From Streptomyces novaecaesareae (lineage in GTDB: Bacteria > Actinomycetota > Actinomycetes > Streptomycetales > Streptomycetaceae): a stretch of DNA of 64,000 nucleotides. The notes beneath the pieces were generated by a model. The model did not search any database. It saw only the letters and a program-made list of their open reading frames with translations, and had not been told where the DNA came from. The DNA lies in the NCBI RefSeq assembly GCF_000716875.1, contig NZ_JNWQ01000020.1:62001-126000 (forward strand). The letters run 5' to 3'. Below are positions 1 through 10,676 of the stretch, in pieces (the stretch's first letter is position 1; the number at the start of each line of letters is the position of its first letter). The position numbers and the translations under genes were made by a program.

Positions 1-2
1 GG

Positions 3-626
3 GAGTTCGTCCGGATCCACCGGTCGCCGGGGGCGATGCCGGGCGGGTTCGAGCGGGACGACGGGCTGTGGAGCACCACGGTCGCGCGGGCGTTGGCCGA
101 CCTCGCGCCGCGGGAGACCGGGCAGCACCGGTTCCGGGCGCTGTGCGCGGAGGCCGTCCAGCGGCGGCACTGCGAACTCGGCGAACTGCTGGACCAGTTG
201 CTGGCCAGGCCCGGCGCGCTGGGGCTTCCGCACGTGGCCCGGGTGGTGGAGGACCTGACCGCCGGGGTGCGCTCGGTGGTCGAGGGCGAGGCCCGCGAAC
301 TGCTGGCGCACGCGGGCCTGCCCGAACCGCTGTGGAACCCGGTGCTCTTCCTGGACGGCCGGTTCCTCGCAGTCCCGGACGCCTACTGGCCGCACGCCTG
401 CGTGGCGTTGGAGATCGACTCCCGCGCCTGGCACCTGCGCCCGGCCGACCACGAACGCGGCCTGGCCCGCGCCAACCGCCTCACCGCCGCCGGCCTCCCG
501 GTGGTCCGCACCACCCCGGTCCAGCTCCGCCGGGACGCGTCGCCGGTGCTGCACGAGCTGACCGCCCTGGTGACCACCGGCCCGCACGGTCCGCACCCCC
601 GGATCACCTGGCGCCGGGCGAGGTGA
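3..626 (+). CDS. DUF559/AbiEi-antitoxin-like protein, 5' end outside window
   Basis: The reading frame is open from base 3, and the residues before the first ATG (base 36) continue the same protein-like sequence, so the true start lies upstream; 207 residues are visible. The C-terminal part contains VALEIDSRAWHL followed by a basic stretch and VVRTTPVQLRRD. This layout is typical of the Vsr-like nuclease fold seen in DUF559 proteins and at the C-terminus of actinobacterial proteins annotated as AbiEi-type antitoxins. The likely active-site residues are the Glu and Asp of the EIDS motif. No toxin partner lies downstream, where the next gene converges. The molecular role is unknown. Confidence 0.6.
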   Translation, partial: EFVRIHRSPGAMPGGFERDDGLWSTTVARALADLAPRETGQHRFRALCAEAVQRRHCELGELLDQLLARPGALGLPHVARVVEDLTAGVRSVVEGEARELLAHAGLPEPLWNPVLFLDGRFLAVPDAYWPHACVALEIDSRAWHLRPADHERGLARANRLTAAGLPVVRTTPVQLRRDASPVLHELTALVTTGPHGPHPRITWRRAR

Positions 627-662
627 GGCGGGGTGAGGCGGGGCGAGGGGGCGGAGGGCGCC

Positions 663-1163
663 TCAGCAGCGGGGGTCGATCTCCTGGAAGGTCGCGTAGT
701 GGTCCGCGGACCAGTACTGCTCGCCGGAGTTGCCGGTGACGACCCGGCGGGTGCCGCGGTCGTTGGAGCCCGGGGTGACGACAGTGAACTCGTGGTAGTA
801 GCCGTCGGCCTTCCTGGGCAGCCGGCTCTCGCGGTTCTCGAAGACGATGCCGTCGCGGTTGTACGGGTAGGGGCCGCCCTTGGCGATCAGGCCGAGGGTG
901 TCCTGGGCCTGGCTGGGGAGCTTGGTGCGGCAGACGTCGGCCAGCGCCGGATCGGCGGGCGCCCAGGTGCCGGCCGGGGCGGGGGTGGCGCCGGAGGGCG
1001 GGGACGGCTTGGGGGCCGAGGGCTTGGGCGCGGCGGTGGTGGCGCTCGCGGCGGCCTTGGGGTGGCTGCTGCCGCCCTTGCCGGCGAGCAGGTAGCCGAC
1101 TCCGGCGAGGACCGCCAGGATCAGGACGGCCACGACGACGAGCGGGCTCTTGCTTCTGGTCAT
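663..1163 (-). CDS. Secreted or membrane-anchored guanyl-specific ribonuclease (RNase Sa/T1/N1 family)
   Basis: The last ~95 of 166 residues align by eye with streptomycete RNase Sa: YPYNRDGIVFENRES, then GYYHEFTVVTP, RGTRR and DHYATF. Glu125, Arg136 and His155 match the catalytic triad of this family of guanine-specific RNA-cleaving enzymes. The N-terminus has one hydrophobic segment (about residues 8-26) and then an Ala/Pro/Ser-rich linker of about 40 residues, so the enzyme is secreted or tethered outside the cell. I chose the ATG at 1163 because it puts MTRSK directly before the hydrophobic segment; a GTG at 1211 would add 16 residues. No barstar-like inhibitor gene is adjacent. Family assignment is secure, anchoring is inferred. 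Confidence 0.88.
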   Translation of the reverse strand: MTRSKSPLVVVAVLILAVLAGVGYLLAGKGGSSHPKAAASATTAAPKPSAPKPSPPSGATPAPAGTWAPADPALADVCRTKLPSQAQDTLGLIAKGGPYPYNRDGIVFENRESRLPRKADGYYHEFTVVTPGSNDRGTRRVVTGNSGEQYWSADHYATFQEIDPRC

Positions 1164-1233
1164 GCGGACCAGCTTGGCAGGCACGGCCGCCCGGGCGGCC
1201 GTGTCACCCACGTGGCCGAGGCCACAGAGACAT

Positions 1234-1279
1234 ACGGCCGGGCGGGGACGGACGCCGTTGTCCGTCCCCGCCCGGCCGT
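1234..1279 (-). terminator. Strong hairpin terminator downstream of ppdK
   Basis: A perfect 19-bp inverted repeat (1234-1252 with 1261-1279) with an 8-base loop lies about 107 bases past the ppdK stop and before the ribonuclease gene. There is no U tract, as is usual in streptomycetes. Confidence 0.85.
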
Positions 1280-1385
1280 GTTACGTACGCCGGTTCTCCT
1301 GCGCCGAGCTCCGGTGTACGCCCTCCCGACGGGAGGGGGAGCGGTCAGTCGTGCCCGCGCGTGAGGAGGGGATGCCTACCCTCTC

Positions 1386-4094
<2,709 letters not shown>

Positions 4095-4575
4095 GGGTCG
4101 GTCTCCTCGTACGCGGTTGCCCTGACGCCGGAGAACATACCCATTTCGAAGGCACTTCTCTGCCCTGAATAGGCCACACGAGGCCGGTACCGAGGGGTAA
4201 CCCGCTAGATCGAAAGCGCATAAAGGCGTTCACCTCTGTTGGTGAAATCGTCCGCCTGACGCGAGCAAGCGTTCAACTCTTGAAGCCAACGAAACCTGAA
4301 GATCGCACGATTCGGACGCTGGGTAGCCGGCTCGGGTCGGTCGCGTTGCCCCGGCTTGATTTCCTGCACCCGGATCGGCCGATCCCCGGCCGGGCGGCTT
4401 CGGGAAGCGATTCACGGCCGACCTGTCCATTTCGTCCACTGACCTACCGTCAGTCGCAACCCCGTGTGGCAAGCGTCACCAGCGCGTCTCGCCGGTCGAA
4501 CGTAGACCGCCTCCGCCGATCGTCGCACAGCGTCCAGAAACGTGCCCGTTCCGTGACATCCGGACGCCGAAAAGG
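4095..4575. other. Long spacer upstream of ppdK without a convincing gene
   Basis: No supported coding region is seen in this ~480-base stretch; the short open frames here lack plausible starts and protein-like composition. It presumably holds the ppdK promoter and a 5' leader. The only distinct element I see is a perfect 14-base palindrome, GGATCGGCCGATCC, at 4372-4385. I recognise no riboswitch by eye. Confidence 0.5.
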
Positions 4576-4606
4576 AGCCCTCCTGTCCAGAATGGACAAG
4601 AGGGCT
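4576..4606 (-). terminator. Hairpin terminator downstream of dusB
   Basis: A 14-bp stem with one mismatch (4576-4589 with 4593-4606) and a 3-base loop sits about 50 bases past the dusB stop. Confidence 0.75.
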
Positions 4607-4658
4607 GGGACCTAGTGGCAGCCGGGCCGAAAGGGCCAATTTCGACGGCCTGTACAGA

Positions 4659-5828
4659 TCATCCGCCGGAGGTGTCCGATTCGGCATCCTCACCCGGTCG
4701 GGCGCAGTCGTACGGATCGTCCAACCACCCCTCCGGCAGGACCACCCGGTTGTTGCCGCTGGTGCGCCCGCGCGGGCCGTCCGCGCCGGCCGGCCAGCCC
4801 TGGGACTGCTCGACCTCGGAGAGGGTTCCGGCCAGTTCGGCCAGCGAGGAGGAGTTGGCGAGCCGCACCCGCAGCTCGGAGCCGACCGAGAAGCCCTTCG
4901 TGTACCAGGCGACGTGCTTGCGGAAGTCGATCACACCGCGCGCCTCGTCCCCGATCCACTCGCCGAGCAGCTGCGCGTGGCGCACCATCGCCCGCGCCAC
5001 GTAGCCGAAGTCCGGGCGGGCGTAGTCGACGTCGCCCTCAAAGATCGCGACCAGGTCCTTGAACAGCCACGGCCGGCCCAGGCAGCCGCGGCCCACCACG
5101 ACACCGTCGCAGCCGGTCTCGCGCATCATCCGCAGCGCGTCGTCGGCCGACCAGATGTCCCCGTTGCCCAGCACCGGGATGTGCGCCGGGACGGACTCGC
5201 GCAGCCGGGCGATCGCCGACCAGTCGGCCGTCCCGCCGTAGTGCTGGGCGGCGGTGCGCCCGTGCAGGGCGATCGCGGCCACGCCCTCCTCGGCGCCGAT
5301 CCGGCCGGCGTCCAGGTAGGTGAGGTGGTCGTCGTCGATGCCCTTGCGCATCTTCATGGTCACCGGCAGGTCGCCCGCGTTGGCCACGGCCTCGCGCAGG
5401 ATCTCCCGCAGCAGGTTGCGCTTGTACGGCAGCGCCGAGCCGCCGCCCTTGCGGGTCACCTTGGGGACGGGGCAGCCGAAGTTGAGGTCGATGTGGTCGG
5501 CCAGGCCCTCGTCCGCGATCATCCGGGCGGCCTTGCCGACGGTCACCGGGTCCACCCCGTACAGCTGGATCGAGCGCGGCTTCTCGCTCGGGTCGAACTT
5601 GATCAGCTGCATGGTCTTGGCGTTGCGCTCGACCAGCGCCCGGGTGGTGATCATCTCCGAGACGTACAGGCCCTTGCCGCCGCTCTGCTCGCGGCAGAGG
5701 GTGCGGAAGGGCGCGTTGGTGATGCCGGCCATCGGCGCCAGCACGACGGGCGGCCACACCTGGATCGGGCCGATGTCGAGCGGCGCGAACTCGGTGTCGG
5801 GCGCGGTGGGTGCGGACGTGGCTGTCAT
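4659..5828 (-). CDS. dusB: tRNA-dihydrouridine synthase (DusB family)
   Basis: The 389-residue FMN enzyme reduces uridines in the tRNA D-loop to dihydrouridine. It begins after a short Thr/Pro-rich tail with VVLAPMAGITNAPFRTLC (FMN-barrel start). It contains DLNFGCPVPKV, whose Cys is the general acid, then TMKMRKGI, ALHGRTAAQHY and VLGNGDIWS, all Dus signatures. The ATG at 5828 is chosen because coding resemblance ends there; the frame stays open upstream only in the shadow of the next gene. It is separated by a hairpin from the DUF4097 gene upstream and followed by its own terminator, so it appears monocistronic. Confidence 0.95.
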   Translation of the reverse strand: MTATSAPTAPDTEFAPLDIGPIQVWPPVVLAPMAGITNAPFRTLCREQSGGKGLYVSEMITTRALVERNAKTMQLIKFDPSEKPRSIQLYGVDPVTVGKAARMIADEGLADHIDLNFGCPVPKVTRKGGGSALPYKRNLLREILREAVANAGDLPVTMKMRKGIDDDHLTYLDAGRIGAEEGVAAIALHGRTAAQHYGGTADWSAIARLRESVPAHIPVLGNGDIWSADDALRMMRETGCDGVVVGRGCLGRPWLFKDLVAIFEGDVDYARPDFGYVARAMVRHAQLLGEWIGDEARGVIDFRKHVAWYTKGFSVGSELRVRLANSSSLAELAGTLSEVEQSQGWPAGADGPRGRTSGNNRVVLPEGWLDDPYDCARPGEDAESDTSGG

Positions 5829-5841
5829 GCGCGGCTGACCT

Positions 5842-5879
5842 CGGGTAGGGGGACGGGACTCTCCATTGTCCCCCACCCG
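5842..5879 (-). terminator. Hairpin between the DUF4097 gene and dusB
   Basis: Left arm 5842-5854 pairs with right arm 5868-5879 (12 bp with a single bulged A) around a 13-base loop. It lies just past the stop of the kinase-regulator-DUF4097 operon, so it probably terminates that unit. It may overlap the dusB promoter region. Confidence 0.65.
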
Positions 5880-5893
5880 GGTGAGCGGCCCGG

Positions 5894-6676
5894 CTACTCC
5901 GGATCGGAGCGGTAGCCGATGTCCAGGGAGCCCGAGCCGACGTCGGCCTCCAGGCTCCTGCTGCTCGCGGCGTCGCCCAGGGCCGGGTTGATGGTGCGGC
6001 TGCCCGAACCCGTCCCGCCGTTGATCCGGTAGCGGCTGCCCTTCGGCACCATCACGGTCACCGAGCCGGAGCCGGTGCTCACCCGCACGTCCTGCGGCGC
6101 CGACCGGAAGGTCAGGTCCACCGACCCGGAGGTGCTGGACACCTCCGCCCGGTCCGAGGAGAGGTCCGTCCCCTGCGTCATCCCGGAGGTGGTGCGCGCG
6201 CGGACCGGGCCGGACAGCCGGCGCAGGATGATCGAGCCGGAGGCCCCGTCCACCCGCACCGCGCCGCTGAGGTCGGACACCTCGACCGCCCCCGAGGTCA
6301 CCGTGCCGGAGACCTCGGTGTCCGCGGGCACCTCCAGCTCGATCTGGGCGCCGCAGTTGTAGAAGGGCAGCGAACGCCGGCACTCCACGCCGACGGTCAT
6401 CGTGTCGCCGACGACATCGGCGCGCACCCGGGGCTCGGAGACCGTCCAGTCGAGGTTCTTGCGCACCACGACCCGGCCCTCCACACCCGGCTTGATCGAC
6501 ACCGCCGCGCTGCTCGTGGCGAGCTGCAGCTTGTGGACGGCGGCGACGTACGTCTGCTGCTCGGTCCGCGACTGCCGGGCCACCAGGGCCATGGTCTGCG
6601 CCCCGCCCATGACCACCACGAACACCACGGCGAGCACCCCGGTGATCCGCCACGCCTTGGTGGACCGCGCGCTCAC
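5894..6676 (-). CDS. Membrane-anchored DUF4097 beta-repeat protein
   Basis: The 260-residue protein has a short basic N-terminus and one transmembrane segment (about 9-28, ITGVLAVVFVVVMGGAQ). The rest is a series of short beta-strand repeats with recurring SGS, TSG and GSG turns, the pattern of DUF4097 (right-handed beta-helix-like) domains. The domain is expected outside the membrane. Its GTG start overlaps the stop of the response-regulator gene (GTGA, 6673-6676), so it is translationally coupled to the two-component system and is likely its target or accessory protein. A Cys pair flanks FYN at about residues 90-100. The biochemical role of DUF4097 is not established. Confidence 0.85.
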   Translation of the reverse strand: MSARSTKAWRITGVLAVVFVVVMGGAQTMALVARQSRTEQQTYVAAVHKLQLATSSAAVSIKPGVEGRVVVRKNLDWTVSEPRVRADVVGDTMTVGVECRRSLPFYNCGAQIELEVPADTEVSGTVTSGAVEVSDLSGAVRVDGASGSIILRRLSGPVRARTTSGMTQGTDLSSDRAEVSSTSGSVDLTFRSAPQDVRVSTGSGSVTVMVPKGSRYRINGGTGSGSRTINPALGDAASSRSLEADVGSGSLDIGYRSDPE

Positions 6677-7317
6677 GTGATCTCCAGGAACCGCAGCACC
6701 GCCATCACCCGGCGGTGGCTGGCGTCGGCCGGCGGGAGGTCCAGCTTGGTGAAGATCGAGTTGATGTGCTTGGCCACCGCGCTGTCGCTGACCACCAGCG
6801 ACGCCGCTATCGCCGCGTTGGAACGGCCCTCCGCCATCAGCGAGAGCACGTCCTGCTCGCGCGGGGTCAGCTTCTCCAGCGGATCCCGGTGGCGGCGCAC
6901 CAGCAGCTGGGCCACCACCTCCGGGTCCAGCGCGGTGCCGCCCTCGGCGACCCGCTGCAGCGCGTCCACGAAATCGTCCACATTGGCCACCCGCTGCTTC
7001 AGCAGGTAGCCGACGCCGCTGGTGTTGGTCGCCAGCAGGTCCGCGGCGTATCGCTCCTCCACGAACTGGGAGAGCAGCAGCACCGCGGTCTCCGGCCACT
7101 GCTGCCGGATCACCATCGCCGCCTTCACGCCCTCGTCGTGGAAGCCCGGCGGCATTCGGACGTCCGCGACCACCACCTTGGGGCGGTGCTCCTCGACGGC
7201 GGCCAGCAGTTCGACGGCGTCCCCGACGGCGGCCACCACCTCAAAGCCCACCGCCTCCAGGACCTTGACCAGGCCGACCCTCAGCAGGACCGAGTCCTCG
7301 GCGATCACAGCACGCAC
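6673..7317 (-). CDS. LuxR/NarL-family response regulator
   Basis: The 214-residue protein has a receiver domain (1-120) with acidic residues Glu7/Asp8, phosphoacceptor Asp52 in VVVADVRMP, and a downstream Lys in LLKQRV. A LuxR-type helix-turn-helix follows (about 147-205, LTPREQDVLSLMAEGRSN). It overlaps the kinase gene by 13 bases upstream and the DUF4097 gene by 4 bases downstream, so all three are one operon. It should be phosphorylated by the adjacent kinase and act as a transcription factor. Its regulon is unknown; the adjacent anchored protein or the divergent pair at 8664-9664 are the nearest candidates. Confidence 0.95.
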   Translation of the reverse strand: MRAVIAEDSVLLRVGLVKVLEAVGFEVVAAVGDAVELLAAVEEHRPKVVVADVRMPPGFHDEGVKAAMVIRQQWPETAVLLLSQFVEERYAADLLATNTSGVGYLLKQRVANVDDFVDALQRVAEGGTALDPEVVAQLLVRRHRDPLEKLTPREQDVLSLMAEGRSNAAIAASLVVSDSAVAKHINSIFTKLDLPPADASHRRVMAVLRFLEIT

Positions 7318-8528
7318 GGCAACTCCACGGTGATGGTGGTGGGGCCCCCGAGGGGGCTGAGAACGGACAGCGTGCCGTCGACCGAGGCGGCGCGCTTGCG
7401 CAGACCGGTGAGCCCGGTGCCGCGCGAGGCGTCCGCGCCGCCCACGCCGTCGTCACTGATGACCAGGCGCAGCCGGCCGCCGGCCGTCCGCACCGAGACG
7501 TCGACCTGCTTGGCCCGGGCGTGCTTGGCCACGTTGGTGAGCGCCTCGGAGACGGTGAAGTAGGCGACCGCCTCGACGGTCGGGGCGATCGGCTCGGACA
7601 GTCCGACGTCCAGGCGCACCGGCAGTGGGGCGCGGGCGGCGATGCCGGACAGCGCCGCGTCCAGGCCGCGGTCCTCCAGGACGGCCGGGTGCAGGCCGCG
7701 GACCAGGTCGCGCAGCTCGTCGATGGCCGCCTGAGCCTCCTCGTGCGCGGCCACGATCACCTGCATGGCCTCGGGCGGCAGCACGTCCTTGAGGGTGCGC
7801 CGGGCCAGGCCCAGGTTCATCGCGAGGGAGGTGAGGCGCTGCTGGGCGCCGTCGTGCAGGTCGCGCTCGATCCGGCGGCGCTCGGCGTCCACCGCGTCCA
7901 CCAGACCGGCCCGGGACTCGGCGATCTCCTCGACCCGGCGCTCCAGCTTCTCCGCCCGGTTGGGCCCGAGCAGGACCTGCGCCGAGCGGACCTCCAGCGA
8001 GGCGGCCAGCGTCGTCGCCCAGGGCGCCGCCACCAGCAACAGCGCGCCGACCACCGTGAGCGCCACGTCCAGGCCGGCCAGCTCGCTGCGCAGCCCCACT
8101 CCGGGCGGCAGCAGCCAGACCCAGCCGTACAGGGTGGTCAGCACCAGGGCGATGCCCCAGAGATAGACCGCGGCGAGCGCGCACAACGCCAGGACCGGCC
8201 CGATCAGCAGGTGGTAGGCGATCTGACGCCAGGCCAGACCGAGCCGCAGCCGACCCAGCCGCAGGGCCGCGGGCGCGCCGGGAGGCGGCACCTCCACCCC
8301 GTGCAGGGCCCGCAGCCGTCCGCGCTGGAGGCGGGTGAGCCAGCGGGTGCAGACCAGCACCACCGCGAGGACCGGAAAGAGCAGGCGGGAATCGGTCACC
8401 GCCAGCCAGACCGGGGCGGCCACGGGTATTCCGGCGGCGATGAAGCGGGCGTCCCGCCAGGCCTCGGGCGACCACGGTGGGCGCCGGAGGCTCCTGACGA
8501 GCGCTCGGCGCAACGTGGTGGAGGGCAT
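7305..8528 (-). CDS. Sensor histidine kinase (HisKA_3 family)
   Basis: The 407-residue kinase has four to five predicted transmembrane segments (about 30-45, 48-62, 105-140, 153-175). A coiled linker leads to the dimerisation/phosphotransfer box ERDLHDGAQQRL with His225. The ATP-binding domain follows, with NVAKHA (N box), DDGVG and GTGLTGLRKR (G boxes). There is little extracellular sequence, so the signal is probably sensed within or near the membrane, a DesK/LiaS-like plan. It heads an operon with its response regulator and a DUF4097 protein; linked DUF4097 genes suggest an envelope signal, but the ligand is unknown. Confidence 0.95.
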   Translation of the reverse strand: MPSTTLRRALVRSLRRPPWSPEAWRDARFIAAGIPVAAPVWLAVTDSRLLFPVLAVVLVCTRWLTRLQRGRLRALHGVEVPPPGAPAALRLGRLRLGLAWRQIAYHLLIGPVLALCALAAVYLWGIALVLTTLYGWVWLLPPGVGLRSELAGLDVALTVVGALLLVAAPWATTLAASLEVRSAQVLLGPNRAEKLERRVEEIAESRAGLVDAVDAERRRIERDLHDGAQQRLTSLAMNLGLARRTLKDVLPPEAMQVIVAAHEEAQAAIDELRDLVRGLHPAVLEDRGLDAALSGIAARAPLPVRLDVGLSEPIAPTVEAVAYFTVSEALTNVAKHARAKQVDVSVRTAGGRLRLVISDDGVGGADASRGTGLTGLRKRAASVDGTLSVLSPLGGPTTITVELPCVL

Positions 8529-8663
8529 GCCGGACAGCGTAGGGCCCGGTGATCATCGGCCGCCATGAAGGGGGGTGCCCGGTAGGGGTGTAGCTAGGTA
8601 CACCCCCGATTCGGTGTGGGACACCACCGACAGGAGGCGGTGCCGGACGGAAAGCTTGACGGC

Positions 8664-9245
8664 ATGACGAGCACCGCATCGCACTCCGCCACTCCGCCGC
8701 ACGGGCGGCGCCTCCCCGGGAACCACGGGGGTGCTCCCGGGGGCGCGCTCCGCCCGGCGCCGGAGCCGGAGGGGGCGCTGCCGGGCGGGGCTTCGCCGGA
8801 GGGCACGCTGCCCGCCGGGGCCGGGCCCTGGGCGGTCCGCGTCGTCGATCCGGGCCGCGGCCGGGCCGCGCTGGAGCTGTACCAGCACGGCGAGTTGGCC
8901 GACGTCCTGGTCGACGCCCGGCTCACCCCGCAGCTGCTGCGCGGGGCTCGGCGCAGCGCCGCCGCCGGGCGGGGCCGGCACGTGCTCGCCTGGGGGCGGC
9001 TGGCGGCCGACGGTACGGCGCCCTCGGTGGTGTTCACCGGGCGGTGGTCGCTCCGGCCGTCCCGGTCCGGTCTCGTCGCGCAGGTGGTCACGGTGGCCGG
9101 GCGGTTCTGGCTCGCCTGGGCCGAGGGGTCGTTCCGCGCGGTGCTGGTCGAGCACCCCGCGGGCGGGCCGGCCGAGCGGCTGCCGCTGGAGCGGGTGCGG
9201 GAGCGGGAGTGGGGTCAGGAGCGTCGGGTCGGGGGTGCGGCATGA
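8664..9245 (+). CDS. Hypothetical protein (actinobacterial orphan)
   Basis: The 193-residue protein starts with about 50 Gly/Pro/Ala-rich, probably disordered residues. A compact region follows with VRVVDPGRGRAALELY, VLAWGRLA and WLAWAEGSF, suggesting a small beta-rich domain with several Trp residues. I do not recognise a family. The ATG at 8664 is preceded by a weak purine run and lies 135 bases from the divergent sensor-kinase gene. Its stop overlaps the next start (ATGA at 9242-9245), so the two are coupled. Base composition fits neighbours. Confidence 0.6.
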   Translation: MTSTASHSATPPHGRRLPGNHGGAPGGALRPAPEPEGALPGGASPEGTLPAGAGPWAVRVVDPGRGRAALELYQHGELADVLVDARLTPQLLRGARRSAAAGRGRHVLAWGRLAADGTAPSVVFTGRWSLRPSRSGLVAQVVTVAGRFWLAWAEGSFRAVLVEHPAGGPAERLPLERVREREWGQERRVGGAA

Positions 9246-9664
9246 GCACGGCCGTCCTCTCCTCGCGAACCGGCTCTTCGTTCGTCCCGTCGTTCGCTGC
9301 TTCGTTCGCCGCTTCGTTCGTCCTGCCCGAGCGGTTCGCCCGGGTGCCGGCCATGGCGGCGGTCGCGCTGCTGCCCTGGCTGGCGGTCCTCGCCGTCTGC
9401 CACGAGACGCCGTGGGTGGTGCTCGACCTGGTGGAGTTCTCCGCCCTGCTCTCGCTGGACGCTCTGCTGCGCCGGCGCAGCCCCGCCGCACTGTGGGCGG
9501 GGGCGGCGGTGGCCCTGCTGCTCACCGGGGACGCGCTCGCCGACATCGCCTGCGCCGGCCCGGGCCACGCGGTGCTCGCGGCGCTGGTCATGGCGTGCTG
9601 CATCGAGCTGCCGCTCGCCGTGGTGTGCCTGCTGCTCGGCCCGGACGCGGCCGTACGGGCCTGA
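9242..9664 (+). CDS. Small integral membrane protein, unknown function
   Basis: The 140-residue protein begins with a Ser/Phe-rich segment that contains the near-repeat SFAASFAASF. Three or four hydrophobic helices follow (about 36-52, 58-75, 84-100, 108-130). It has no recognisable family motif. The start overlaps the stop of the preceding gene by four bases, so the soluble partner and this membrane protein are probably co-produced. Both diverge from the two-component operon and could be regulated by it, which is inference only. Confidence 0.6.
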   Translation: MSTAVLSSRTGSSFVPSFAASFAASFVLPERFARVPAMAAVALLPWLAVLAVCHETPWVVLDLVEFSALLSLDALLRRRSPAALWAGAAVALLLTGDALADIACAGPGHAVLAALVMACCIELPLAVVCLLLGPDAAVRA

Positions 9665-9712
9665 GGACGTACGGGTCTGAGGGCGTACGGGTCTGAGGGC
9701 GTACGGGCTCAG
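9661..9712. repeat. Tandem 16-bp repeat at convergent gene ends
   Basis: Three imperfect copies of a 16-base unit (CTGAGGGCGTACGGGT-like) fill the space between two convergent genes and supply both stop regions. The GTACGGG core also occurs twice inside the next gene (about 10546-10590). Confidence 0.7.
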
Positions 9713-10608
9713 GCCTTGGTCGGCAGCTTGTCCATCAGCGCGCGGGTCTGATCGTCCAGCGGGGTGTAGGTGATCATCCGGGTCCCGAGCCGGGGGCTGA
9801 GCCAGAAGTTGGTGTACTCGCAGCTCAGCAGCCCGACGCCGGGCACCTGGAAGCGCTTGATGCCGTTGCCCGGCCGCATCACGTCGTGCCGCTGCCAGAG
9901 CTCCGCGAAGTCCGGCGAGGCCTTGAGCATCCGGGCCAGCAGCGCCTTCCAGGCCGGCTCCGAGCTGTGCTCGGCCATCGCCGAGCGGAACCTGGCCACC
10001 ATGCCGAGGCGTTCGGTGCGGTAGTCGACCAGCACCTCCCGGAAGTGCGACGGCGTGAACGCCATCCACATCACGTTGCGGTCCTCGGGCGGCATCGCGG
10101 CGAGGTCGCCGACGATCCCGGTGTACGGCGCGTTGTACGCCAGCACGTCGTAGCGGGAGTTGACCACCTGGGCCGGGTACGGGGCCAGCTGTTCCAGCAT
10201 CAGCCGCACGCTCGGGGTCACCGAGGGGCACTCCAGCACCGGCGCCGGGTCGTCCGCGGCGGCCAGGGTGAACAGGTGCGCGCGCTCGCTCGGGTCCAGC
10301 AGCAGCGCCCGGGCCACCGCGTCCAGCACCTGGGTGGACACCTGGATGTCCCGCCCCTGCTCCAGCCACGTGTACCAGGTCACCCCGACCGCGGCGAGCT
10401 GCGCGACCTCCTCCCGGCGCAGCCCCGGCGTCCGGCGGCGGCCGGTCATCGGCAGGCCGACCTGCTCGGGCGCGATGCGCTCGCGGCGGCTGCGCAGGAA
10501 CGCGGCCAGCTCGTGCCGGCGGGCGTCGCCGGGGGTGGTGGCCGTACGGGCTTGCGCGGCGGGCGCCGGAGCCGTACGGGCTTGCGCGGCGGGGGTCATC
10601 AGGCTCAT
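9709..10608 (-). CDS. XRE-family regulator with MmyB-type ligand-binding domain
   Basis: The 299-residue protein has a Xre helix-turn-helix (about 31-95: LRSRRERIAP, GLRREEVAQLAAVGVTWYTWLEQGR). A MmyB-like C-terminal domain follows (RYDVLAYNAPYTGIVGDL and beyond), a PAS-like fold that can bind fatty-acid-like ligands. Such regulators usually control a divergent transporter or dehydrogenase gene, here the MFS exporter starting 102 bases away. The start is uncertain: in-frame ATG codons exist at 10620, 10608 and 10599. I used 10608; a GGGGAG sequence is best spaced for 10599. Two PVRTA/TARTA-like repeats in the N-terminal tail come from a 30-bp DNA duplication. Confidence 0.88.
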   Translation of the reverse strand: MSLMTPAAQARTAPAPAAQARTATTPGDARRHELAAFLRSRRERIAPEQVGLPMTGRRRTPGLRREEVAQLAAVGVTWYTWLEQGRDIQVSTQVLDAVARALLLDPSERAHLFTLAAADDPAPVLECPSVTPSVRLMLEQLAPYPAQVVNSRYDVLAYNAPYTGIVGDLAAMPPEDRNVMWMAFTPSHFREVLVDYRTERLGMVARFRSAMAEHSSEPAWKALLARMLKASPDFAELWQRHDVMRPGNGIKRFQVPGVGLLSCEYTNFWLSPRLGTRMITYTPLDDQTRALMDKLPTKA

Positions 10609-10676
10609 GCTCCCCAGCATGCGCCACTCGTCAGCCTGTTGCCAGGTACTTCTCATACCCGGATAACCTCACTCTG

